Source: Spirodela intermedia (lineage: Eukaryota; Streptophyta; Magnoliopsida; Alismatales; Araceae). From it: DNA of 64,000 nucleotides. The stretch lies in the NCBI GenBank assembly GCA_902729315.2, contig LR746270.1, forward strand, positions 4,404,221 to 4,468,220. The letters run 5' to 3'. Position numbers and translations under genes: made by a program. This document shows positions 44,001 to 59,000 of this stretch, piece by piece (the first letter of the stretch is position 1; each line of letters begins with the position of its first letter). Below the pieces are notes generated by a model. The model searched no databases, was not told where the DNA came from, and worked only from the letters and a program-made list of their open reading frames with translations.

Positions 44001-47000
44001 TGGTTCAGGAAAATGATCCTACCTTGAAGGAAAGGGTGAAACAGAGTGATGCACGAGAAATCCAGACTTTCTATTTCGACTATTATAAAAAATATATTCA
44101 AGCCCTTCAAAATGCTGCTGACAAAGCTGATCGGTTAGTGGCTACATGCTAATTTAGCAAAAATATTATGGTCAAAGTTACGCTACTCTTTTTTGTCTAT
44201 ATATATAATTATCACAATTTTTACGTTGGATTTGTTCAGTGCGCAACTTACAAAAGCATACCAGACAGCAACAGTTCTTTTTGATGTATTAAAGGCTGTT
44301 AGCTCGACTCAGTCTCTTGAAGTCGGTGTTGAGGTACTTCCTATAATGTCTCTCTTGCTTCTTGCCGAGTAAAGTTATCTTTATTATATTGTGCTCTTGG
44401 CACTTCTCATTCCGTGGATGGGTGTTTTTCTGATCTTTTGTATCTGATGCTTCATTCTAGATCTCTGAAATACACAGTAAGGTTGAAGAGAAAACGAAGC
44501 TGTATGTTCCTTATAATATTCTCCCCCTTGATCCGGACAGTGCTAATCAAGCAATTATGCAGCATCCAGAGGTTTGCGTTCCAGTCCGGAATTTCCTCTC
44601 ATTTCTTTCATTGGAATCAGCCAATTAGAATGGCTTTGTTGTTTCACGACATCTTGCAGATTCAGGCCGCTGTTTTGGCACTTCGTAACATAAGAGGGCT
44701 ACCATGGCCCAAGGACCATGTTAAGAAGGTTGATGAAGATATTCTTGATTGGCTTCGAGCAATGTTTGGATTTCAGGTAATGAAGCTTTTCCACTGCTTT
44801 ATTTGTTTAATTTCTTTCTTCTTTATGTAGCTTGGCTTCGACCTTATAACTTTAGAATCATGCAGAAAGACAATGTTGCTAATCAAAGAGAACATCTGAT
44901 ATTACTGCTTGCCAATGTGCACATACGGCTGCCAAAATCTGACCAGCAGTCAAAGACCAAGGTTCTCTTTTTCTCGTCATATTCCATGCTTTGTTGTGAT
45001 GCATTGTGCAGAATCTGTGAGTCTTACGTTGACTTCATCTTCTGCAGCTGGATGAACGCGCATTGAATGATGTCATGAAGAAGTTATTTAAAAACTACAC
45101 GAAATGGTGCAAATACTTGGGCCGTAAGCGTAGCCTTTGGTGAGTCCTAAAGTTTCTTATGACCGATTTCCTCTCTTTGAGGGCTTGGGGTCTTGTCTGT
45201 GTATTTTATATCCTTTTTCCATTATCTAAACTACTTGGAGCTTCCAAAGAAGAGGGTTAGTTCTGGGTGTTTCTTTATTCGTTTGTTCTCTATGTTGTCT
45301 ATTTCATATGTTTTATCGAATTGTAGGCTGCCTACCATTCAACAGGAAGTGCATCAGAGGAAACTGTTGTATATGGGTCTTTATCTTCTAATCTGGGGCG
45401 AAGCAGCTAACTTACGATTTATGCCAGAATGTCTTTGTTACATTTATCATCATGTAAGTTCTCGAATTTGATTCGTTCATGTGGAGACAATGATTGTCTA
45501 TTCTAAAAACCCATATTTTCGGGTTGTTTATGCTATCTCTTTATTATGCGTCATATTGTTGTCCTTTTTCCTTTTCTTGTTTCTCGTCTTTGATGATTGG
45601 AATTGTGTTTATCTCCTGCTAATTTTTTTTTGAACTGGGAAATGACAACAATAATGCTGAAACTGGGAATCTCAATGCTAGTGAATCAAAAATCTATTTT
45701 TCTTTGGGTTCTAGACTGATTCGTTGAATATCTATTTTTTTTGGTTGGTTGTATCTTTTTTGAAAATAACATAAATACCTTTAAAGTTAGGAAGTCATAT
45801 ACTGTTTCAATAAGTAATTAACTATTTGATGAGATTAATGAAAATAGCAGAATTGATCTGCTAATTCATGTTGTAAAAAAATCGGTTCTCTGTCTATTCT
45901 GTGTCAGAATTCGGAGTGAGTAAGTGGATTTTAGATAAGATATGGATTTTGCAGAATGGGTTACACTAGTTTTCTTTTGGTGCATGGAACTTCACACTAG
46001 ATTTTTGCTGTTTTCATGTTTTTATTTTTGAGCATGTTCTTGCGGATTGCAAAATAGAGTGAACTTCACCTAGTTGTTAGTTAGTGGGGGGAAGTGCATA
46101 ACCAGTATCTTTTTGGCTTTAGTTAGTGGTTGTTTCTGTTTCCATTAGCATTGGTGTCTCAGACTCATGGAAGGAAACACCATATTACGTTTGTGAGTAG
46201 TGTGCACAAGAGGTTCACTCTATTTCAATTTTTACCCTTTGTTGTTTCTTCTTGATGAGGTTTTTTTATCATATTTTTGAAATAAAATACGGTGCTATTC
46301 TTCCTCTGGTTCCATAATTTTTTGTGGTTTCCATTTCTTGTCTATTTTATTGGTCTTAACCGAGTACCATTTATGTTGGAAATTCTGGAGGATATTTCGT
46401 CTTGTTACATCCATTCTCTTCTATTTTTTTTGTTTGATTATCTTTCTTCGAAATCTCTTTTATTTTCCTACACTGATCAGATGGCTTTTGAGCTCTATGG
46501 GATGCTTGCTGGTAATGTGAGCCCAGTGACTGGTGAGAATGTAAAGCCTACGTATGGAGGTGATGAAGAAGCCTTTTTAAAGAAAGTTGTTACTCCAATT
46601 TATCAAACGATTGCAAAGGTGTTCGCTGTGACACCACATTATTTATTCGGTTTGTGTGATGTTTAGTGTAATTTCAATAGATTGTCACTTTGTATTTGAT
46701 CTATGTGTTTTAGGAAGCTGAGCGAAGTAAAACAGGAAAATCAAAACATTCGCACTGGAGGAACTATGACGATTTAAATGAGTACTTCTGGTGCTGCTGG
46801 AGGACTTTTCTGTGATGATTTATATTTATTCGACTATACTATATGCAGCACATAACTTCATTTAAATAATGTAGGTCTGCTGATTGCTTCTCCCTTGGGT
46901 GGCCAATGCGTGCTGATGCTGATTTCTTTTGCCAGCCCCCGAATGGCGAGAGAAATGGAGTAAGTATTCTTGTGTGGGATTTGATGGCATAGTCATTGTC

Positions 47001-50000
47001 TGTAAATTTTACTCCTATATTTATTTCATTTTTCTGTTTACCTGGAACTTACTGGATGATTGAAGATCAACCGATTAGTGGATCTGATGTAGTGTCAGGG
47101 TGATTCGACCATATTTAAATTACAAGTCTATCACATCTTAAAATTGAAAAGTATTATCCTGAACAATGAGCTCAGATAATGAAAAAGGCAAAGGTATGAT
47201 TATTGATGTAAATGAGGCGTGCCTGCCAGAAATGGTATGTGACTGATTGACAATGGGACCTGTGATGATTTATCGGGGAAAATGAATATGAAGACCGAAA
47301 ACAACGTTGTGTGTTTCCTGTATTTTATTTAGTAAGTTTTAATTAATTCTTGTGTTCCGATCAGTTTCTTCTATGGTGGACGGAAAGTTTTATTTTTTGA
47401 TTAATTGTCAAGTGGATCTGTAAGAATTCGCAAATCCGAATCGGATAATTGTTTTTTGATAATACCTGCTTCAGTAAATGTTTCTCTATTTCGAAATGTT
47501 TCATAGCCTTGGGTAGTGTAAAATAGTGGGTTGCTGTATCTCCTGTTCATACATCCTTAGCGGCCTTTATCCAGGGATTAGAGTAGTGGATCTAGCCCCT
47601 TATCATCATAGAGGATTTTGATTGGCCTGTGGGACATTCGGATATAACATCCTCCTGCCAAAATTTGTGTTTTTCTCCTTGTATAAGTAATATGGGATCA
47701 GTACTTTTAACTTTAATGTCTGTGTGACATATTTCTACTCACCATTATCGAGCCATGTTAAGTCTGGTTATAATTGTAGAAGGTTCTAAAAGTTGGTTTC
47801 TTTGTGGCACTGTTTTCTATATGTAGGCAATTAAACTGTTCTCTCTACCACTGGTATTTCTTGCCATGTGCCTTATTAAAAAAATAATGTTCATATTCGC
47901 ATATTACAATATAAATTATTTAGGAATGTCCCAGTTCTGAGAGGAGTTATATGGAGAACAGAATATTGAATAAATATTACACTTGATGCACGTCGTTTAT
48001 TTTCTTAAATACTTGTATGAATTGTTTTAAATGGCATAAAATGAAATTAGTTTGCTGTGAAAAAAGTAACCGCTTTGAAGATATTCGTGCATCATTTCTT
48101 AACCACGTGCAACGTCTTCTAAGATAGTTCGGAAGTAAAAGTTTTTCTGTTACCATATACCGGAATGCAGTTAGCATTGTTTTCATCATCAACATCTGTC
48201 TCAGTTACTTCGGATGGGTAAGTAACACAGTTTGATCTTTTATTATTTAGTGGCATCTCGATGCATTCTTGTGCTGTTTTCATCTTTCGTATCTGTTATA
48301 GTTTGGCGTATATAATGCTCTTTTTGACCCAAGAAGCTTTTGTGTTTTATGCCTTTTTCAGGAAATTAAGTCTCCTCCTAATGATCGATGGACTGGGAAG
48401 ATCAATTTTGTTGAGATACGCTCATTTTGGCATCTATTTCGGAGCTTTGACAGAATGTGGAGTTTTTTTATTTTATCTTTGCAGGTGATTGTCTTCCTGA
48501 AATGCTGACATGTTATAGTTTTTCTAATCTTTTATTGATGTGTACCTTTTTTCTTTTTAAGGCCATGATCATACTTTCTTGGAACGGTGGCTCACCAAGC
48601 GATTTGTTTGATGGTATTGTTTTTAAGAAGATATTGAGTATCTTTATTACGGCTGCAATTTTGAAGCTTGCACAAGGTATCTTCATAAATTTTGGGATAT
48701 GTTTTTCCTGTTATCTTTGACAACAGGGATTCCATCATGTCGTTTAGTTGAAATTATATTTTTATTTGTTTTTGGAAGAACAACATTGGTATGGTTGGAA
48801 TAGCATTCCTCTTGTTGATCCAGAGAGTGAGCTGTTATGTTATGTCATGTCTTACATTTCATGTTCTCTGTTTTTCTGAACACTTTATTTTGATAGTTGT
48901 TGTTCTGGTAACTGAAGGTTAAAATACATGTATATCTGTATGAAGTCTAACAAGCTATTTGTTGTATTGTATGGTATTTTTCTGTACGGTTTATAATTAA
49001 TTTATTAAAGGAGAAAATTCGCCCATGATTTTGACTGAGCTCTTCTATGATTCTCGCTCTTCTTTGGTAGGCTCTAGGTGACCCCTAGACTAGAGTAAGA
49101 TAAGCGAGTCTCAATGAGTGTGGCATGCCTGTTCGAAGATTTTCCAATGTGCTGTTCAGAAAAGCGGCTCGATTATGAGAGATGACGAATGGATCCCCGG
49201 TGGGGAGAGGGGGTGTTAGTGTGGCTGTCTGAGAAGAGACGAGCAGTAGGCATTCTGGCTGTTTTCATTGTTGGGTCTGGAGAGGGCTATGCAATCGTCA
49301 GATGACCACGGTATTGGAGAAGGATGAACATTTCTGGTTCATTGATCTTTGTGTTCATTTTGCACTGTCGAATCTACTTCTAACCTGTGCTTACAAGTCT
49401 ACAGGACTTGAGGGCTCTGGTCAGTTTGACCACCTGGATTTGAAACCTCATACTTACCTACTTGGACAGGGGTGTACTGCTCATTTTCAGCTAGCAGGCA
49501 TTATGACCTTTCAACTGTTCTTCCTACTCTAGAATGGTGAGATCGCTAAAACACGGGCCTATGGTTGGTCTGATCTCTAGGAACATGAAGGAGCGGATTT
49601 AGCTGGGGAGACTGAAGATATAGTTGGTTGAGACCCAGCTGGGCATTATGTGGCCCTTCTTTTGTATCTCTTTTTCGATGTTAGAGTGTACCTATAGAAG
49701 ATTAGGTTAGGGAGCGTTTCTAGGTGTTCTAACAGGAAGAGTGCCACATGAAGATCTGCATATTGCCTGTGACATTTTGTGCACAATCAACGGAACTCTA
49801 GTCTAGGAGGAATGGGTTGATAGAAGTTTCTTGTGTTAGTTTAGTTGCTGGCGAAAGCTGCTCTAGATGTCCCTGTAGTTGTACTGCGGCAAATCGTCTG
49901 CTTGGTGGCGAAAGAGGAGGAAGAGTTGGAAAATTTAATTTTGGATGGTTTCTATCTTTTAGGCTGCGTTTCATTATTTTTGATTTTTCTTTATTGATGT

Positions 50001-53000
50001 CGATCACGGTCGAGTTTCTGACTGGTAATAAGAGATATAGTGAGGTTTTAATCATATTTCTAATGGCTCACTTTGTCCTATATTCGATAAACTCTAAAAT
50101 GTGCTTCATTCTTAGAAAGCCATCATGCTGGATTTACCCATAAACTCTTTTATATGGACATTTTCCTGATTATTTTTTGTGAAATGGACTTTATTCCGGT
50201 GACTAAAGAGAACGACTTTGACACTATCATGGGTCTTTAGCCTATATAAAATTTGTATATAATTAAAACATGAAGTTATTTTTTTAATTCTTGATCACTC
50301 TAATTGTGCTTTATTCTGGGTATTCCTTTGTCCGAAGTATGTAGTCAATATCGTCTTCTGTTGGTATGGAGGATCTAAACCGAAACTAATTCAGGAAGGC
50401 CAGTTCATACCTGTACCTAAAGATAACAAAAAGAATGAAATATCTCAAGCCTATTAGAGAGACAAAAGATAGTGTATTGCTTTACAAAACATGGGAACAA
50501 ATCTTTACGATAGGGATTTCTGCGGTGTAGTTGTTTTTCTTCTGTTCGTCGTATTTTTAGTTCCCATGGGTGTGTTTGTTTTTTCTGTAGCATTTTGAGT
50601 TTTTTTAACTTATATTTACGTCTTCCTCTTGCCTGTTGTTCATCTTTAGGTACGGAGTTTTCACCTTGCCTTCCTCAACAAAGGCTGATGTCTTGAAATA
50701 AACTATTTGATATGTCCTGTGGATAATAATTGCGTTGTTTGTATTCTTATCTTTCAGCTGTGCTTGATGCAATTCTGAGTTGGAAAGCTAGGCAGAGCAT
50801 GTCATTCCCAGTTAAACTAAGATACATTCTGAAAGTTATTTCAGCGGCCGCATGGGTTGTTATTTTACCTGTAACTTATGCTTACACCTGGGAGAATCCT
50901 TCTGGTCTTGCACGGACTATCAAGTCTTGGGTTGGGAATGGTCAACATCAGCCTTCGTTGTACATATTGGCTGTAGTGATATATTTGTCACCAAATATGT
51001 TAGCTGCAGTTCTGTTTATTTTTCCCTTCCTCAGGCGATACCTTGAACGATCGAATTATAAAATCATAATGCTTGTAATGTGGTGGTCCCAGGTATACCA
51101 ATCAAAACTAGTCCATCTGGCTTTTGATTTCCAATCCGAATGCTTTTGTCGCGCTAGCTAACTTATGTGATTCTAGTAAAATGGATCTGTTTTTCTTTTT
51201 GTTGACAGCCACGGCTCTATGTTGGAAGAGGCATGCATGAAAGTGCATTTTCACTTTTCAAGTAAGAGTACAGTTACAATGCTGTGTAGATTTGCAAATT
51301 GAATTGTTTGTCTGTGCCATTTAATATTGTCGTTATTTGGATTACCAGGTACACACTGTTCTGGGTGCTGCTCCTGGCGACGAAGATTGCATTCAGTTAT
51401 TACGTTGAGGTATTAATCATGTTACATCTTCAGTAATCTGTTATATATATGGTTTCTTGTGGCGGTGTTGGATTGCAGTGCTTGCCTATTTCAGTTACTT
51501 TATTGGGGAGAAAGATCAGTGTCGTGTGTTCTCTTTTCAGGTCTATCTATTTAGTACCTGCGCTTTTGTATTATTAACATCTCCTTACATTCTTAATTGG
51601 GAGTGAGACTTGCTTGCTGGATGATAGCCTTAGATATTCCTGTCTGTTTAACTGCCTGGTTCAAAAAGACGGAGAGAAAGCACTTCCACTGAGAGAAGGG
51701 TATATTTAAGTTATCGTGATTAAATAATCTCCGGCATCTACTAGTTCTTTTTTTGGCCACTAATGTTTCTGAACCGTGTTTGCCAGTTTGGAACGCGTGA
51801 CTATGTAATGCCTGCTGTAGTTTTCATAGTTTTTTAATGAATTCTGAATGAATGCAGATAAAGCCACTCGTGGGTCCGACAAAAGACATCATGAGATATC
51901 GTATAACAACCTTTCAGTGGCATGAGTTCTTTCCACGAGGTATTTCATGGTGATAAGCGATGAACTTTTCTATGAGGGCAGAACCTGACATTCTACTCAT
52001 ACTTTTGCAGCCAAGAACAATATTGGCGTTGTGATTGCCCTGTGGGCTCCTATTATTCTTGTATGTCTTTATTGCAGTTGTTCTCCTTTTATGTTGTTCC
52101 TTTTTCATTTTGTTTGTTTAAGTAATTTTATCTTGTGATGGTCTGCAGGTCTATTTTATGGATACTCAGATCTGGTATGCCATTTTTTCGACCTTGCTTG
52201 GTGGCATTTATGGAGCTTGTCGGCGGCTTGGAGAGGTTACAATTTGTTTACCTGGATGCTTTCGATAATTCTGAGAAGCTTGAAGTAGTTTTCATTTTGC
52301 TGCTGCAAATTAGCAAAGACGTATTTAGGTTTTCGCATTAATCTTTGAGAGTCTTAATAAATTATGCTCTTTTACAGTTCTTATATGCTGTACCACATTA
52401 ACTTTTATTGCTTTGGAAAAAAAAAAAAAGTACATTTGTTGAATGAAACTGAGTATATATGGAAATTGACTACCATATCCTTACTGAGAAACTAACATTT
52501 TAAAAATCCAGGTTCCTTGACTTTTGATAATTGATCTACATCAGTTGCGACTTGTTTTCCTTGTGTTTTTCTATATACTCTGGCGTTGTATCTCAGAACT
52601 TTCATCCAGAATTTTTCCATGTAAACTGGGAAATCTACGAATTAGATATTTCTCTTTTTTTGGCTCATTAGACGACCAGGTAGTGTTCTTGATTGTTTGT
52701 TGCTCTCTTGTCCACCTCCCAAATTGTAGATTCGAACTTTAGGACTGCTACGATCCCGTTTTCATTCACTTCCTGAGAAATTCAATGAACGTCTAGTTGC
52801 GGGTGATGCATCCAAGGTACGGAAAAAGAGAGGTCTGAAGGCTACTTTATCCCGCAATTTTTCCAAGGTACGGTTCCTTTTTTCCATTTTCTATGTGAGT
52901 AAAATTTAATCTCTTTTTGACTTGATCTTTGGAGCGCTTCTGATGTTGATGTCTTGCCTGGGTTCACAGATGCCGGATGATAATAAAAAGAATAATGCGA

Positions 53001-56000
53001 AATTTGCCCAACTATGGAATAAAATAATTACTAGTTTTCGCAAGGAGGATCTGATAGATAACCGGTAAAACTGTGCACATTTTTATCTTTACTGAATTGA
53101 GATTATTGCTAGCTAGGTTACCTATGGCCTTTTCAAGTTTTTTCGTTGTGGAATATCCAGGGAGAGGGACTTGTTGCTGGTTCCATATTGGGCGGATGGT
53201 GATTTAGGCATTATTCAGTGGCCACCATTCTTACTTGCAAGCAAGGTTTATTTTATGATCATCTTATTCTCTCCGATTGCCAAGTTATGATTGGCCTCTA
53301 ATTGTTTTTGGTCTTGTATGTTTAGATTCCAATAGCAGTTGACATGACGAAAGACAGCAATGGGAAGGAGAATGAACTGATAAAGAGAATACTTGCAGAT
53401 GACTACATGCTTTATGCTGTCCGTGAGTGCTATGCATCATTTAGAAACATTATTAAACATATGGTTCGGGGTGACAAGGAGAGAGAGTAAGTATTTCTTT
53501 TAACCGGTGAATTCTTGGTTTTGCTCCCGTTTGTCTGTTGGCCCATCTTTTTTACATTCATCTTCTATTAACTGGTGCTTTTTTTTGTAGATTAATAAAT
53601 AGTATTTTTGAGATAGTTGATGGTTTTATAACCGATGACGAGATAACCAAGTTGAACTTGTGTGCACTTCACACTCTCTATGAGAAATTCGTGGATCTAA
53701 CCAACCTACTGGTCCGTTTCTTTACTTTACTTTCGTGTTTATATCTATTGACAATCATTGACGCTTATTTTATTTTTTCTTCATTTAATGTGGCTGCAGT
53801 TGAAGAATGAGCGTGAAGACGAGGATCAGGTTGTCTTACTTTTCCAAGACATGTTAGAGGTTACAACAAAAGACATTGCGGAGGAACATTTATACAGGTA
53901 AGTTATCTGAGGTCACTGGCCTTGTTGCATCATTGTTGTTAGGGTTAGTGTTGTCATCGTAATGTTCAACGTTGTAATTGTTGCTTTGGTGTTCTTTCCT
54001 GGCAGTATTTCTGATTCATACCACGGGGGAGCTTATGGAACAGAAGACGTTACAACACTGTCTGGTCGACAGTTATTTGCTTCGCAAGGGGCCCTGATGT
54101 TTCCGCTAAAACAGTCTGATGCTTGGACAGAGAAGGTAAATCCTCGTCAGTATAGTTTGTTTTTGCTTGGACTTTGGTCTTTTGAATCTAACCCGTTCTT
54201 TTATATTTTTATCTGCAGATCAAAAGAATTCACCTGCTCCTTACTGTCAAGGAATCCGCGATGGATGTGCCAACTAATTTGGAAGCTAGAAGAAGAATTT
54301 CGTTCTTCACTAATTCATTGTTTATGAAAATGCCAGAGGCACCTGAAGTTAGGAGAATGATTTCTTTCTCGTAAGTTTTGGTGGTTTGAATTCTACATTC
54401 CGTCGGGGGCTTCTCTTGTGCTAATTAGTTGTTTTTTGATAATGACTATCCGATTTAGCGAGATGCGAATAACCAAGGGTACAAGTAGGGACATACGCGT
54501 TAAAAACATGTAAGATAGATTTTGGTTAGGCCATTAATGATGGCATATGGCTGACCGAACATTTTCACTCTAAGGTTTTCTAGTTTGAAATCCTCAATAA
54601 TGCTTACGCTGAAATCTTAATTTCTTATGTATTCATCATTTAATCCTCACCTGCCTTATTATGTCTGCGTCGTTCAGTCTTTTTCCCTCCACCATCCTAT
54701 TACTCCATTTCCTCACATCTGTCTGCAGTTCCTTCGGTCTGTATACCCAGACTTCAGAACTCATCACTACCTATGTTTATCCCCACAGTGTCACCTACCA
54801 TTCTTTTCCATCCTCTCTTAATATTCTTCTTCGACAATACAGAATCTAATGCAGAAGAAAGTACCTTCCTTTCCGTTATTATTCATTTTATGAATGCAAT
54901 TTCTATAGAAGACTTAAGAAGAAAACTGGGGAAATAGGGCAGGGGAGAAGAGAGGGGAGCAAGGCAGGTCTTACATGCTCTTACGAAGAATCATGTGTCT
55001 GGTTTTGCTTTCACCAAGATATCCCTTTGTTATTATGGAATGGTTTAGTGCCCGTAATTTGTGCTATTTCTAGTGTTTAAATGATCTATGTTCCCTGTAC
55101 TTTTTTAGTGTTCTGACCCCCTACTACGAAGAGGAGGTCCTTTTTTCTTCTGCTAATCTCGAGGAGAAAAACGAAGATGGTGTCTCAATCCTGTTTTACT
55201 TGCAGAAGATCTATCCTGGTATCCTTACTTTATCCGTCATATTTTTTTGCCGATTTTAGTTTGTTTTATATCCTGCTTGTGACATTAATCTTTCATTATA
55301 TGTAGATGAATGGAATAATTTTCTTGAACGAGTGGATTGTAAATCAGAGGAAGAACTTCGGAGCAGGGATGAGCTGTCAGAAGAACTTCGTCTTTGGGCT
55401 TCGTATAGGGGGCAGACTTTGACAAGAACAGGTATGCTATTCTGTCAGCTCTTTTCTAATCTTGTTTGTCAGATTATGTTTATTCTATGTAATTTACGCA
55501 TTTACTGTTATATTATTAGTCAGAGGCATGATGTATTATCGCGAAGCTTTGGAGCTTCAGGCTTTTCTTGACGTGGCAAATGAAAAAGGTACTGTTTTTC
55601 TATTTCATGTTGTTTATCCGCATTTATTTAGATGTTCTACCATTTGTATTTATTTCTCGTTGTCATTTTTCTTTATCCAGATTTTTCGGAAGGTTTCAAG
55701 GCAATAGAGATGCGCTCTGAAAAGGACACAAAAAATGGAGACTCTTACTTGACTGAGTGTCAAGCGATAGCTGATATGAAATTCACATATGTGGTTTCCT
55801 GCCAGAATTATGGAATTCACAAACGAAAGGGTGATCCTCGTGCTCAGGACATTTTAAAACTTATGTCAAGGTATGCCTTCGTGGTTTTGTTATTGTTGTT
55901 GTAGAAGGGTAAAATGTAAACATTTTGTGAAATCGGTAAAGTTGGTAGAAATCATGTAGTTTGGTATCCTTAATTTAGACTGAACTTATTTACTTCATTG

Positions 56001-59000
56001 GCGCTCTTGTAGTTTGGTGACTAAAACATGGATTTGTTGTCCATTTATAATCTTGTTGTGATATCTTCTGTTGTGAATGCGCGTATAATCTGGAGCTGTG
56101 GATTTTGATTTATGCATCTGACTACCATTTTTATGTGATGAACTTTTGATAATTTCGGGTACACTAAGAATTTGATGAATATTCCAGATATCCATCACTT
56201 CGTGTTGCATATATTGATGAAGTTGAGATACCGAAGAATGATAGACCCAAAGTGTTCGAAAAACTGTATTATTCTACTTTGACAAAAGCTGCTTTGGCGA
56301 AACCTGGTGATATTGGTGAATCTGTTCAAAATCTCGATGAGGTAATTACATTTTTTATCCCTGCATTTCATTATTCCATTATGAGTTAATTTCTTATGTG
56401 TATGGTCGGCAATTACTGAGAATTTTCATGCTTCAGTTATTAGTTGTAGTAAAGTAGTGCACTGACAAAAAGGTTGAGGATTTATATATATGTCATCGTT
56501 TGGCTGCTAAGTTTGTGTGTTGCCCAGAATGTGCAGAAAATATCTGAATCACTAGGCACCCAGCCATTTTTAGGATGGCTGATTTTAATCTGTAAATGGA
56601 GGCCTAACATATACCTTGGTCTTCCCTTAAGAAAAATGGTGTTGTGCTTCAGTCCCCATCAAACTGCATCTAATTATTTTCTTCATAAAGGAGTCGCCTT
56701 TTGCTCATTTTTTTGTATATTTTACGCTCTTATCTATGAGGTGATAGTTTACATATCTAATTCATCAAGATTCTTGTTTGATTTGATGTACTTTTGCAGA
56801 AAGATGTCTACAGAGTTTGTAACAGAGCATAATTTTATGTGTAGGTTATATATCGGGTTAAGCTACCAGGTCCTGCCATTTTAGGTGAAGGGAAGCCGGA
56901 AAACCAGAACCATGCTATCATTTTTACCCGAGGTGAAGGTCTACAAACGATTGACATGAATCAGGTAAAGCTTGTTCTTCAAATTCTATTGTCACGCCTC
57001 CTGTCTCCCTCTCTCTCTCTCGCTCTCCCTATCTGGGGGACATGCACGAGCTCCATCCAGGCAAACTGCCCATCAATGTGACGACTTTTTGTTGACGATG
57101 ACGGTGTATACCTCGTACAGGATAATTATATGGAGGAAGCTTTCAAGATAAGAAATTTGCTTCAAGAGTTCCTCAAAAAGAACAATGATGCGATGCTTCC
57201 TTCAATTCTTGGTGTTCGTGAGCATATATTTACTGGGAGGTATGGTAATTCATGGAACGTTGTAGGAAGTTGTTTTCTCAGTTGATGATTGCACTGTTAA
57301 GTAATTCGACGCTAACGAATGTTGTATTTGTGTCAGTGTTTCATCTCTTGCATGGTTTATGTCAAACCAGGAGACCAGTTTTGTGACCATTGGACAGCGG
57401 TTGCTTGCCAATCCTTTAAAGTAAGATACCTGACCAAACTGTCACTGTAGCTATCCTGTTTGTTGTATTAAGTGGATTGCAGAAATCTAAATAATAGGCT
57501 GAAATCGTAGATATCCACTTATTTATATTTACCCTTCTATTGTTAAATTAAAATATTTTCCATTTCCTACTTTGTTCACATTTGAGTTGGGAAAGTAGGA
57601 TACGAAATTGTTGTTCTTGGGGTGCACACTTATTAACACCCTTGTTTTACAGTTTTTCAGTGCCCTCCTTGTAATTTTTTTGCGTTAATTAAAAAAACTG
57701 AGGCAAAACTATACATTTGACAAACCCAAGGTTTATGAATGGGATGCGTGGCTTATTCTCTGCTTGTTGGGGCTGGCTCATGAACATAGGTAGTTGATCA
57801 CCAATCTTCACTTGTGAACAGGGTACGATTTCACTACGGGCACCCGGATGTATTTGATAGATTGTTCCACTTAACAAGAGGAGGTGTTAGTAAAGCTTCA
57901 AAAGTCATCAATCTAAGTGAAGACATATTCGCAGGCACGTTCTCTGCCTTATTACCCTTTACTCTTTGGTTTTGCTGGGTTCACTCTCTCTATTTAGATT
58001 GTATTTTATATGTTTCTGAGTTAACTCCGCAGGCTTCAACTCAACTCTGCGTGAAGGAAATGTCACTCACCATGAGTACATGCAAGTTGGTAAGGGTAGA
58101 GATGTTGGCCTTAACCAGATCTCACAATTTGAGGCCAAAATAGCCAACGGCAACGGTGAACAGACCTTAAGTCGGGACATATATCGTCTAGGGCATCGTT
58201 TTGATTTCTTTCGGATGATGTCTTGTTACTTCACCACAGTTGGGTTCTACTTCAGTACCTTGGTATGATTTGTTCCTTTCAACCTCTATCAGTTTAACAA
58301 TTTCTTTGATGGTAGCCATCCAACTCGCCTCTTCCTGTCAACTTTCAGATAACCGTTCTTACAGTGTATGTATTTCTGTATGGGCGCCTCTATCTCGTCC
58401 TTAGTGGCCTCGAAGAAGGATTAGCAAGTGGCAGGAGATTTGTTCATAATGAACCTCTTCAAGTTGCTCTTGCTTCTCAGTCATTTGTGCAGCTCGGATT
58501 CTTGATGGCGCTCCCTATGATGATGGAGATTGGCTTGGAGAAGGGCTTCCGCACAGCACTGAGTGAATTTGTTCTGATGCAACTGCAACTGGCTTCAGTG
58601 TTCTTTACCTTCTCCTTGGGGACCAAAACCCATTACTATGGACGAACATTGCTTCATGGTGGTGCAGAATACAGGGCCACAGGCCGTGGATTTGTCGTGT
58701 TCCACGCCAAGTTTGCAGATAACTACAGGTTTTATTCGCGCAGCCATTTCGTCAAAGGGCTTGAATTGATGATACTACTCATTGTATACCAGATATTTGG
58801 CCAATCATATAAGAGTTCAGCTGCATACATCTTCATTACTGTTTCTATGTGGTTCATGGTTGGGACCTGGCTGTTTGCCCCTTTCCTCTTCAACCCTTCA
58901 GGGTTTGAATGGCAGAAAATAGTTGAGGACTGGACCGACTGGAATAAATGGATCAGCAACCGTGGTGGCATTGGCGTCTCCCCAGAGAAAAGTTGGGAGT

